Shown here: piece after piece, positions 26,800 through 33,357 of the stretch
How the letters are laid out: each line of letters starts with the position of its first letter
How positions within the stretch are numbered: position 1 is the first letter of the stretch
Assembly: GCA_003213595.1 (NCBI GenBank)
Contig: QCMR01000004.1
Location: forward strand, 1 to 56,105
Length of the DNA: 56,105 nucleotides
DNA from: SAR86 cluster bacterium AG-422-E19
GTDB lineage: Bacteria; Pseudomonadota; Gammaproteobacteria; Magnimaribacterales; AG-339-G14
Direction of reading: 5' to 3'
Notes under the pieces: model-generated
Seen by the model: the letters and a program-made list of their open reading frames with translations, nothing else
Told to the model about the DNA's origin: nothing
The model's database searches: none
Translations under genes and position numbers: made by a program

Positions 26800-27429
26800 A
26801 TGAGCGCGTTATTAAAACTATGGGGAGCAGGGACAGCAAGGACCTTACGACCAATATGGATGGCAGAAGAGTTGGAAATAGATTATGAATTAATTCCAAT
26901 AGGGCCTCGAACTGGAGAAACTCAAACGAAAGAATTTACTTCTTTAAATCCTAAACAGAAAATTCCAACGATGCAGCACAAAGACTTAAACCTGTCAGAA
27001 AGTCTTGCAATATGTAAATATCTTCAAAGAAATTTTAAGTCAAAAAATATTTTTTTGCCTAATGATGAAGTTTCCATCGCAAAAGAAGAGGAATGGTGTA
27101 ACTTTATTTATGGTGAATTGGATGAAACTTCACTTTACGTGATGAGACGTCATTATGATTTGAAGAACATATACGGAGAATCTCCAGTAGTTGTAGAAGC
27201 TTGTAGACAATATTTTATAAAACAATTAAATGTCATTGAGGATCATCTAAAATCACAAGAGACAATTTTAAAAAATGGGTTTGGTTTAGCAGATATTTTT
27301 TTGATGACTTGTCTAGATTGGGCAATATTTTATGAATTTTCTCTCCCTAAAAATATTTCATCATATCGAGATAAAATATCCAAAAGAACTGCATATCAAA
27401 AGGCAATGAAGATAAACTATTCAAATTGA
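26800..27429 (+). CDS. Glutathione S-transferase-family protein
   Basis: A 209-residue cytosolic GST. The N-terminal domain KLWGAGTARTLRPIWMAEEL carries the Thr/Ser-type glutathione-activating position, followed by NPKQKIPTMQHKDLNLSESLAICKYL with the cis-Pro and Glu-Ser pair that binds glutathione. The C-terminal domain has NGFGLADIFLMTCLDWA (Asp N-cap). ATG 26800 is chosen over an in-frame TTG inside the PAP2 gene because SALLKLWGAG is the first beta strand. The CoA-transferase gene follows by 4 bases. Confidence 0.87.
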   Translation: MSALLKLWGAGTARTLRPIWMAEELEIDYELIPIGPRTGETQTKEFTSLNPKQKIPTMQHKDLNLSESLAICKYLQRNFKSKNIFLPNDEVSIAKEEEWCNFIYGELDETSLYVMRRHYDLKNIYGESPVVVEACRQYFIKQLNVIEDHLKSQETILKNGFGLADIFLMTCLDWAIFYEFSLPKNISSYRDKISKRTAYQKAMKINYSN

Positions 27430-27433
27430 AAAA

Positions 27434-28621
27434 ATGGGACCTTTAAAAGGAATTAAAGTTTTAGACCTGACAAGCATGGTTTCGGGTCCTGTGGGAGCAA
27501 TGATTTTGGCTGATCAAGGTGCAGATGTCATTAAAGTTGAACCAATAACAGGCGAATTGGTGAGGCATATGGCTGCTCCTCATAAAGGTGTAAACCCAGT
27601 ATTCTTTTCCTGTAATAGAGGAAAAAAATCTATAGCAATCGATTTGAAGTCGGAAGAGGGGAAAAAAATTCTCTTTCAATTAGCTAAAGATGCAGATGTG
27701 TTCATGCAAAATTTTAGACCCGGCGCCATCGATAGAATGGGTTTTGGTGAAAAGGAAATAAGAAAAATAAATCCTCAGATAATTTATACCTCTATTAGCG
27801 GGTTTGGAAATGATGGTCCTTACGCAAACTCAAGAGTTTACGATCCTGTTATCCAAGCTCTATCTGGAGCAACAGACATTCAAGCTGATAGAGACACCGG
27901 TAGACCTAAAATGTTTAGAATCATAATTGCAGATAAAGTAACTTCTTTAACTGCTGCTCAAGCAATTTCTTCTGCTTTATACGCAAGAGAAAAACACGGA
28001 ATTGGACAACACATTGAATTATCAATGCTTGATTCGATGATTTCTTTTTTTTGGCCCGAGGGAATGGCAGGAATAGTTTTTGCCGAAAATGAAATCGATG
28101 TTAGAAAACTGCAAGGCTCACAAGATTTAATTTATAAAGCAAAAGATAGATATATTACAGCTGGTGCGGTATCAGACGCTGAATGGAGAGGTATGTGTAA
28201 AGCCTTAAATCGAGAAGATTTGGTCGAGGATGAACGTTTTGCCTCACCTGCAGGACGGGTAAGTAATGCTCAGGAAAGAAAAGAAATCACTGGAGAGGAA
28301 ATTTCAAAATGGAATAGCAATGAAATTTTAGCTCGTTTTCAAGCTGAGGGAGTGCCCAGTGCACCCTTACTTGATCGCATGGAATTATTAGAAAATGAAC
28401 AAATAATTGCCAATGAATCTATTTTAAAATTGAATTATGAATCTTTTGGCGAAGTTCGTCAGGCAAGACCGGCAGCACGATTTGAGAAAACACCAAGTGA
28501 GATATCTAAGCCTGCACCAAAGCTTGGCGAACACACAGAGGAAATACTCTCAAAATTGGGATACTCAGAGGAAGAGATAACATCCCTCATTTCCGAAAAT
28601 AAAGTTTTTAAATTAAATTAG
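27434..28621 (+). CDS. Family III CoA-transferase (CaiB/BaiF)
   Basis: A 395-residue family III CoA-transferase. The N-terminus LKGIKVLDLTSMVSGPVGAMILADQGADVIKVE, the FFSCNRGKKSIAIDLKSEEG and QNFRPGAIDRMGFG segments, and SISGFGNDGPYANSRVYDPVIQA with its catalytic Asp (about residue 137) are diagnostic. It moves CoA between carboxylic acids without ATP; the acids cannot be told from sequence. The C-terminal PAPKLGEHTEEILSKLGYSEEEI is standard. It lies between GST genes, possibly feeding an acyl-CoA catabolic route. Confidence 0.9.
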   Translation: MGPLKGIKVLDLTSMVSGPVGAMILADQGADVIKVEPITGELVRHMAAPHKGVNPVFFSCNRGKKSIAIDLKSEEGKKILFQLAKDADVFMQNFRPGAIDRMGFGEKEIRKINPQIIYTSISGFGNDGPYANSRVYDPVIQALSGATDIQADRDTGRPKMFRIIIADKVTSLTAAQAISSALYAREKHGIGQHIELSMLDSMISFFWPEGMAGIVFAENEIDVRKLQGSQDLIYKAKDRYITAGAVSDAEWRGMCKALNREDLVEDERFASPAGRVSNAQERKEITGEEISKWNSNEILARFQAEGVPSAPLLDRMELLENEQIIANESILKLNYESFGEVRQARPAARFEKTPSEISKPAPKLGEHTEEILSKLGYSEEEITSLISENKVFKLN

Positions 28622-28723
28622 ATTTTATTCAGAACTTCTTTTTAAATTGATTTTATATTTTTTTATATTTACATTAATTTATTTACTTTGAGAGTATGAT
28701 TATTCAGTAAGTATTCAAAAAAT

Positions 28724-28728
28724 AGGAG
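28724..28728 (+). promoter_or_regulatory. Shine-Dalgarno site of yghU, with upstream -10 candidate
   Basis: AGGAG at 28724-28728 sits 7 bases before the ATG at 28736. TATGAT at 28695-28700 is a plausible -10, giving a 5' UTR of about 30 bases. This contrasts with several SD-less starts elsewhere in the window. Confidence 0.5.
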
Positions 28729-28735
28729 AAACTTC

Positions 28736-29578
28736 ATGTCAGACGAAAAATATTCACCTCCAAAAGTATGGACTTGGGATCAAGAAAGCGGTGGTAGATT
28801 TGCAAACATAAATAGGCCAATTTCTGGAGCAACGCATGACAAAGAACTGCCTGTGGGAAAACATCCCATGCAACTCTATTCACTTGGAACACCAAATGGA
28901 GTTAAGGTCACTGTCCTTCTTGAAGAACTTTTAGCTTTGGGACATGAAGGTGCCGAATATGATGCATATCTGATTAACATCGGAAATGGCGATCAATTTG
29001 GAAGCGGTTTTGTTGAAATAAATCCAAATTCTAAAATTCCCGCTCTTTTAGACAGAAGTTCAGAGCCTCACACCAGAGTCTTTGAATCTGGTGCAATATT
29101 GGTTTACCTTGCAGAGAAGTTTGGTGAGTTTATTCCAACCGATCCATCAGCAAGAGCCGAATGTATGTCTTGGCTTTTCTGGCAAATGGGTAGCGCTCCC
29201 TACTTGGGTGGGGGATTTGGACACTTTTATGCCTATGCTCCCGAAAAATTCGAATATCCTATTAATCGATTTGCTATGGAAGTTAAGCGTCAATTGGACG
29301 TCTTGGATAAGAATTTAGAAAACAGAAAGTTTATTTGTGGTGATGAATACAATATTGCCGATATGGCAATTCATCCTTGGTATGGTTATTTGGTGTTGAA
29401 AAATGCATATAACGCTGCCGAATTTTTAGATGTTAAATCCTATAAAAACGTTGTTCGTTGGGCTGAGGAAATTTCAGAGAGACCCGCCTTTAAAAGAGGA
29501 GCTAGAGTAGGGCGACCTCCCAGTGGACCAGAAGATAATGCAATTCCTGAAAGGCATGATGCCAGTGACCTTGATTAA
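28736..29578 (+). CDS. yghU: GST-like disulfide-bond oxidoreductase YghU
   Basis: The 280-residue sequence is close to E. coli YghU throughout: KVWTWDQESGGRFANINRPI, ELPVGKHPMQLYSLGTPNG, SGFVEINPNSKIPALLD, GAILVYLAEKFGEF, YLGGGFGHFYAYAPEK and the C-terminal ERHDASD. YghU (Nu-class GST) binds two glutathiones and has disulfide-bond reductase and peroxidase activity, which suggests a thiol redox or oxidative-stress role. It has a good SD and is followed after 2 bases by another GST. Confidence 0.94.
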   Translation: MSDEKYSPPKVWTWDQESGGRFANINRPISGATHDKELPVGKHPMQLYSLGTPNGVKVTVLLEELLALGHEGAEYDAYLINIGNGDQFGSGFVEINPNSKIPALLDRSSEPHTRVFESGAILVYLAEKFGEFIPTDPSARAECMSWLFWQMGSAPYLGGGFGHFYAYAPEKFEYPINRFAMEVKRQLDVLDKNLENRKFICGDEYNIADMAIHPWYGYLVLKNAYNAAEFLDVKSYKNVVRWAEEISERPAFKRGARVGRPPSGPEDNAIPERHDASDLD

Positions 29579-29580
29579 AA

Positions 29581-30333
29581 ATGACCAGTAAACTTAAGAT
29601 TTTCGGTGTTCCAATGTCTCAGGCAGTAAGGACTGTTCTATGGATGATGCTTTATAAAAAATTACCTTTTGAGTTGATCATCACTGCACCAGGTTCTCCA
29701 AAAGAAAACGGAACTCGTCATCCTTCTTATTTGGAAAAATATCCCAATGGCACTATTCCTGGCCTAGAAGATCCTGAAACTGGATATTTATTATCGGAGT
29801 CGATAGCAATCATGTGTTACTTATGTAACAAACACAAATGGGACGACTTATATCCAGAAGACCCTGAACTGAGAGGTAAAGTTGACCATTACCTTCACTA
29901 TCATCATCGAAGTATCAAAGAGGCATCTGCTGGATATTTTGCACCAATTTTAAGACCTGACTTAGGACTTTCAGAAGACCTAATCAATATGTCCCAAAGA
30001 ATATATAACAACGCTCTTAAAGCACTAGAAACTCAGTGGCTTAAAAAAAACAAATTTATTGCAGGAGACCATGTCACCATTGCAGACTTTTCAGCGTACG
30101 TTGAAATTGCTCAACTGAATACGCAATTTACTAATTTATTTGATTACAGCGAATTTGAAAATCTAAGCCGTTGGCTGAAGGATATGAGCGAACTCCCCTA
30201 TCATGATGATGTTCATATGGTTTTAACCAAAATGGGCGATATAAGTGAAACGATTCCCGAAATGGAAATTATCATGAAAGCCAATTTAGAGACTTTCAGT
30301 CATTTGAATGAAATTGCTTCGAAACTAGATTGA
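29581..30333 (+). CDS. Glutathione S-transferase, theta-like
   Basis: A 250-residue GST. The first strand KLKIFGVPMSQAVRTVLWMML carries the Ser typical of theta/Ser-type GSTs, and NGTIPGLEDPETGYLLSESIAIMCYL holds the cis-Pro and Glu-Ser glutathione-binding pair. The helical half includes KFIAGDHVTIADFSAYVEI. The gene begins 2 bases after yghU, so the two are co-transcribed. A small hairpin terminator overlaps the end of the convergent csoR-like gene. Confidence 0.87.
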   Translation: MTSKLKIFGVPMSQAVRTVLWMMLYKKLPFELIITAPGSPKENGTRHPSYLEKYPNGTIPGLEDPETGYLLSESIAIMCYLCNKHKWDDLYPEDPELRGKVDHYLHYHHRSIKEASAGYFAPILRPDLGLSEDLINMSQRIYNNALKALETQWLKKNKFIAGDHVTIADFSAYVEIAQLNTQFTNLFDYSEFENLSRWLKDMSELPYHDDVHMVLTKMGDISETIPEMEIIMKANLETFSHLNEIASKLD

Positions 30334-30336
30334 CGA

Positions 30337-30358
30337 TCCTTATCTTTTAAGGACTTTT
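30337..30358 (+). terminator. Probable intrinsic terminator after the GST pair
   Basis: TCCTTA (30337-30342) and TAAGGA (30348-30353) form a 6-bp stem with loop TCTTT, followed by CTTTT. It lies 4 bases after the GST stop and inside the 3' end of the convergent csoR-like gene. The stem is short and AT-rich, so it would be modest. Confidence 0.4.
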
Positions 30359-30600
30359 ATTATCTCTTCGACCTTTCTTTCGAACTCTTTTTCTCCTTTC
30401 AAAGAGTCCTTAACACATTCCTCTAGATGTGTTTTTAAGATTTTCCCTTCCACTGAAGCAATGGATTTTCTAACAGCTTTGATTTGATTGAGTATATCGA
30501 CACAGTATTTCTCTTCTTCAATCATTTTAGCGATACCTCTGAGTTGACCTTCAATCCGCCTTACACTTGATAATTCTTTTTTATGACTGGGATGACTCAT
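30340..30600 (-). CDS. CsoR/RcnR/FrmR-family metal-sensing repressor, CsoR (copper) type
   Basis: An 86-residue all-helical DUF156 repressor. The Cu(I)-site pattern Cys-His-Cys is visible as C33 (KYCVDIL), H58 and C62 (KTHLEECV), which is the CsoR arrangement rather than RcnR (Cys-His-His) or FrmR. The N-terminus SHPSHKKELSSVRRIEGQLRGI provides the basic DNA-binding face. It is the last gene of a four-gene minus-strand operon, 7 bases after the MerT-like gene. A CsoR-type palindrome lies in front of the operon at 31985-32003, so autoregulation is likely. Copper as the ligand is inferred from the residue pattern. Confidence 0.88.
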   Translation of the reverse strand: MSHPSHKKELSSVRRIEGQLRGIAKMIEEEKYCVDILNQIKAVRKSIASVEGKILKTHLEECVKDSLKGEKEFERKVEEIIKVLKR

Positions 30601-30607
30601 GATTTAT

Positions 30608-30973
30608 TTAAATGATATTGGGAATGAGGTAAGTGAATATTGTAGCAAACGTAAAGAGAATAACTGAAAAATAGTAAATTGACCTTGAACGTTTTCTGGT
30701 TTGAAGACAAATTCTCCCTAACTCGGGATCTGCAGGACAAGGAAGATAATAGGTTCTGTAATTTATGTAGCCAGCAAAAACCAATATAAGAAGAGATACC
30801 AAAGTTATAGAAACTTTGTATTTTGAAATCACTACCAAAAAAGGGAATATAGAAATGATGCTGGCAAAAGTTGCTCCTGCTCCAATAACAATAAATACCG
30901 CAGGTAGTGCACAACATATCAATGTAGATGAAGATGCAAACAAAGATATGAGATTAGCAGATCGGTCAAACAT
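30608..30973 (-). CDS. MerT-like membrane metal transporter
   Basis: A 121-residue protein with about four hydrophobic segments. TLICCALPAVFIVIGAGATFA has the vicinal Cys20-Cys21 in the first helix, as in mercuric transporter MerT. The loop after helix 3 carries Cys79 and Cys89 (PCPADPELGRIC), matching MerT's second, cytoplasmic Cys pair in position. The final helix ends YLIPNII, like MerT's last helix. It lies 1 base after the MerP-like gene. Mercury is not certain: the neighbouring regulator is CsoR-like rather than MerR and no merA is nearby, so Cu(I) or another soft metal is possible. Confidence 0.72.
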   Translation of the reverse strand: MFDRSANLISLFASSSTLICCALPAVFIVIGAGATFASIISIFPFLVVISKYKVSITLVSLLILVFAGYINYRTYYLPCPADPELGRICLQTRKRSRSIYYFSVILFTFATIFTYLIPNII

Positions 30974-30974
30974 G

Positions 30975-31382
30975 TTAAATTTTCATCAGCTTATAGTCTG
31001 TTGCGTTTTGACCATTCATTAATATTTTTTCTTTGATTTCCTTAAATTCAATTTTCTTATTTAAAGAATAGGCAATCACAACTTTTCCATTTTCAAGGTC
31101 AACATCTATTTTTTTTACCTTGGTATCTTTAAGAAAAGCCTTTTCGATACCTCGGGCACAAAAATCACACACCATGCCTTGAACATTAATTATTGCAACT
31201 TGAACATCTCTAAGATTTTTTTTAAATTCATCGAACCTTTCTTTATCTAATTTGAATTTTTTTCCGTCCACGTAAACATCATTTTGATGAACTGTATGAC
31301 CGTGGTGCTCATGGGAATCATGATTTTTTTCAGCAAAAATTATTGACGCCATGAACATTAAAATTAAACATATTAGTCTCAT
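30975..31382 (-). CDS. Exported His-rich HMA-domain (MerP-like) metal-binding protein
   Basis: A 135-residue protein with a signal peptide (MRLICLILMFMASIIFA, cleavage likely before Glu18). A His-rich stretch follows, with seven His between residues 21 and 32 (HDSHEHHGHTVH). A heavy-metal-associated domain has the metal motif GMVCDFC (Cys72, Cys75) in VQGMVCDFCARGIEKAFL. It would bind a soft metal in the periplasm and pass it to the MerT-like protein. AGGAG precedes the ATG. It lies 9 bases after the predicted outer-membrane protein gene. The His-rich linker before the HMA domain is an addition compared with MerP. Confidence 0.82.
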   Translation of the reverse strand: MRLICLILMFMASIIFAEKNHDSHEHHGHTVHQNDVYVDGKKFKLDKERFDEFKKNLRDVQVAIINVQGMVCDFCARGIEKAFLKDTKVKKIDVDLENGKVVIAYSLNKKIEFKEIKEKILMNGQNATDYKLMKI

Positions 31383-31391
31383 ATTTACTCC

Positions 31392-31961
31392 TTAAAATCT
31401 GTACATGAGATGAGCATCAGTTCTTGTTTTGTTGTTGTAACCAAGCTCGATTAAAAAATCACCTTTGAAAAATTTAATTACAGGATAAGTTGACCAGCTA
31501 TCTCCTAAAGAATTCTTCTTTGTTTTGAACATCAACCAGGTATGCAAGTCGCCATATTTTCCTAGGTAAGGCGCTATGCCAAATTGAAGATATTTTTCAG
31601 AAAAATCTTCAAAGTCATTGAAGCTTTCTTTATATCCAAAGCCAACAAACCATCTTCTTGTTTCCCAATCACCGTGGAGACCATAAAAATGACGATCAAA
31701 GTTTTCAGGATCAAGACCTGATTGAAAATATAAATTGCTTTGAGAATTTTGTGTATTTTTTCTGTTTAGTAAATAAGTAAATCTAAAAAAAGAATACTCA
31801 TCATCAAAATAATCATCTTTTGCTACTTCCAAGCCTACTGAATACTTAAAACTAGGAGAATAATGAAAATAGACCGAGTCTTTGTAAATATCAGAATGAG
31901 ACATGAGGGTGAATCCTTCTGGATAAGAAATTGATCTTGCTTGACTATACAGAGAAGCCAT
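31392..31961 (-). CDS. Predicted outer-membrane beta-barrel protein of unknown family, first gene of the metal operon
   Basis: A 189-residue protein I cannot assign to a named family. It is rich in alternating aromatic/polar segments (SVYFHYSPSFKYSVGLEVAK, RRWFVGFGYKESF, DFLIELGYNNKTRTDAHLMYRF) and ends in Phe, typical of outer-membrane beta-barrels. From the ATG at 31961 the N-terminus (MASLYSQARS) lacks a signal sequence. Just upstream, in another frame, lies MGIRIIFFF before a T9 run; one extra T would fuse it to CLMASLYSQA to give an ideal signal peptide. The gene may therefore be frameshifted at the homopolymer or expressed by slippage. Its place ahead of the MerP/MerT-like genes suggests passage of metal or organometal across the outer membrane (inference). 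Confidence 0.65.
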   Translation of the reverse strand: MASLYSQARSISYPEGFTLMSHSDIYKDSVYFHYSPSFKYSVGLEVAKDDYFDDEYSFFRFTYLLNRKNTQNSQSNLYFQSGLDPENFDRHFYGLHGDWETRRWFVGFGYKESFNDFEDFSEKYLQFGIAPYLGKYGDLHTWLMFKTKKNSLGDSWSTYPVIKFFKGDFLIELGYNNKTRTDAHLMYRF

Positions 31962-31993
31962 TAAGCAAAAAAAAATATTATTCTTATACCCAT
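31961..31993 (-). CDS. Short ORF (10 codons) overlapping the operon start: leader peptide or out-of-frame signal peptide
   Basis: On the minus strand an ATG at 31993 encodes M-G-I-R-I-I-F-F-F-A and stops at TAA, which shares one base with the ATG of the following gene (TAATG). Nine T's (plus-strand A's at 31967-31975) encode the Phe run. The ORF also lies inside the CsoR-type palindrome. It is either a coupled leader peptide or the true N-terminus displaced by a one-base homopolymer change. Confidence 0.3.
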   Translation of the reverse strand: MGIRIIFFFA

Positions 31994-32003
31994 GGGGGGT
32001 ATA
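31985..32003 (-). promoter_or_regulatory. CsoR-type operator palindrome
   Basis: The plus strand reads TATACCC-ATGGG-GGGTATA: 7-bp inverted arms with a 5-base G-rich centre. This G/C-run-flanked-by-TA pattern is that of CsoR-family operators (TACCCC...GGGGTA type). On the minus strand it lies between a possible -35 (TTGTAA) and -10 (TATAAG, 18-bp spacer), or overlaps an alternative -10 (TACTAT) just upstream. Either position would let a bound repressor block the four-gene operon. Confidence 0.7.
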
Positions 32004-32021
32004 GTATTACAATTTTGGAAT

Positions 32022-32846
32022 TTAGCCAGCTATTTTTTTAAACATTTTGCCGGTGAAATTAAGAACGGCTTTTCTAGTCATAAAACCAGTAACGAAATTT
32101 AAAACTCTATTGCTTCTGCCACAAATGACGAATTGTCTATTTTTTTCATAACCTTCAAGACATTCTAAAGCAACATCATGCGAAGTTTGCATAGTCATTC
32201 CAGAAGCTGAGTTATCTCGATTTTGATATCTTTCAGTTAGTTCCTCAGATTTTTCTGTAGCTACTCGGGCAAACTCCGATTCCGTCCCTCCAGGAAGAAG
32301 CGCCATAACTTTGATATTTTTATCTTGATATTCAAACCTAATTGCTTCAGAGAACATCAAAACATATGCTTTTGAAGAAGAATAAATACTTGCATAAGGT
32401 ATTGGCGCCAAAGAAGCCATAGAGCCAACATTTATGATGCCACCACCACCTTGTCGAACCATATCAGGTAAATACAAATGGCAAAGATCTGTCAGTGTTA
32501 CAACATTAAGCTGTAGCATCTCTGCATAATCATCCCTTTCAAAGCTAGTTAATTCTCCCCATCTGCCGTATCCAGCATTGTTAATTAAGATATCGACAGA
32601 TAAATTTTGAGATTTTATTTGGTTATATAAAGCTTCAGCAGAGCCTTGAATAGAAAGATCTTCTACAAAGACGTGTGCTTTCCCACCAGATGCTTTAATT
32701 TTTTCAGCAAGGGCATGCAATTTATCCTCTGATCTTGCAGTTAAAATAACTTCTGCATCTCGTTTATTTAATTCTTCAGCCAAGGCATAGCCTATTCCAG
32801 TTGACGCACCAGTGATTAGGACTTTTTTATCTTTATATATACTCAT
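32022..32846 (-). CDS. Short-chain dehydrogenase/reductase
   Basis: A 274-residue classical SDR. The cofactor motif TGASTGIGYALAEEL, ARSEDKLHAL (an Arg after the second strand, suggesting NADP), NNAGYGRWGE and the catalytic Ser plus YSSSK are all visible. The C-terminal extension (about residues 235-274) is hydrophobic/basic (RVLNFVTGFMTRKAVLNF), perhaps a membrane contact, as in the DltE-like subgroup. Substrate unknown. It is divergent from the 32899 gene with 52 bases between start codons and apparently no SD on either side. Confidence 0.87.
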   Translation of the reverse strand: MSIYKDKKVLITGASTGIGYALAEELNKRDAEVILTARSEDKLHALAEKIKASGGKAHVFVEDLSIQGSAEALYNQIKSQNLSVDILINNAGYGRWGELTSFERDDYAEMLQLNVVTLTDLCHLYLPDMVRQGGGGIINVGSMASLAPIPYASIYSSSKAYVLMFSEAIRFEYQDKNIKVMALLPGGTESEFARVATEKSEELTERYQNRDNSASGMTMQTSHDVALECLEGYEKNRQFVICGRSNRVLNFVTGFMTRKAVLNFTGKMFKKIAG

Positions 32847-32852
32847 GAATTC

Positions 32853-32858
32853 ATCTTA
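32853..32858 (-). promoter_or_regulatory. Candidate -10 box (TAAGAT) 6 nt before the SDR ATG
   Basis: On the minus strand TAAGAT is followed by GAATTC and then the ATG at 32846. It is a 4/6 match to TATAAT. Its value comes from sharing the exact 6-nt spacing seen at 6325, 18768, 32887 and 43385. Confidence 0.35.
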
Positions 32859-32886
32859 CTAAGTTTCAATACCTAAATAAATTAAT

Positions 32887-32892
32887 TATCAT
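32887..32892 (+). promoter_or_regulatory. Candidate -10 box (TATCAT) 6 nt before the ATG at 32899
   Basis: TATCAT (5/6 match) is followed by GATTTG and ATG at 32899. TTTCAA at 32864-32869 gives a weak -35 at 17-bp spacing. No SD is present, so a leaderless transcript is plausible. Confidence 0.4.
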
Positions 32893-32898
32893 GATTTG

Positions 32899-33345
32899 AT
32901 GAACGAATCTAAAATTAAAGAGTTTCTTGATTCATGGACCAAAGGAGTAATTGAGATTGGAAAAGCTTATTTAAAAAAAGGGGATTTTGAAAAAGAAGCT
33001 TTGAAATTTTTATCTAAGCATTATGCTTTTAAGACTCAACAGATACTTTTTAAACCGACCTTTACCAAAGAAAAAATATTTAGAAATAACTTAGAAGAAG
33101 CTCTATCTTATTTTGTTAAGGGAAAATTTGCAGAAGATAATGGTTTTGCTTTAAAGCCTTGGGAAGAAATAAATCTTCAAGAATTGAATATATTAAATGA
33201 GGAAAACTTATCAACTGCAATGGGTACGCTCTCATTTAAACCAGTCTCATCGAGTGAGACGACTTTGGTTGCTTTCACTTTTGTTTTTTGTCTTGAAGAT
33301 GGAGAAATTAAGATAAAAATTCATCATTCTTCTCCTGTTCTCTAA
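32899..33345 (+). CDS. NTF2/SnoaL-like small protein of uncertain function
   Basis: A 148-residue soluble protein. Segments such as EFLDSWTKGVIEIGKAYLKKGDFEKEALKFLSKHY, GFALKPWEEI, STAMGTLSFKP and the terminal IKIKIHHSSPVL match a conserved family of small proteins with an NTF2-like cone fold. These are sometimes mis-labelled phosphoribosyl-AMP cyclohydrolase in databases; none of that enzyme's Cys ligands are present here. ATG 32899 is preferred over the adjoining TTG at 32896. It is followed after 12 bases by a flavin monooxygenase gene. Confidence 0.6.
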   Translation: MNESKIKEFLDSWTKGVIEIGKAYLKKGDFEKEALKFLSKHYAFKTQQILFKPTFTKEKIFRNNLEEALSYFVKGKFAEDNGFALKPWEEINLQELNILNEENLSTAMGTLSFKPVSSSETTLVAFTFVFCLEDGEIKIKIHHSSPVL

Positions 33346-33357
33346 CTGTAGATTTTT

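Noticed and set aside
32899-33345. Phosphoribosyl-AMP cyclohydrolase (HisI)
   Set aside because: The metal-binding Cys residues and HisI motifs are absent; the name appears to be a database carry-over for this small NTF2-like family.
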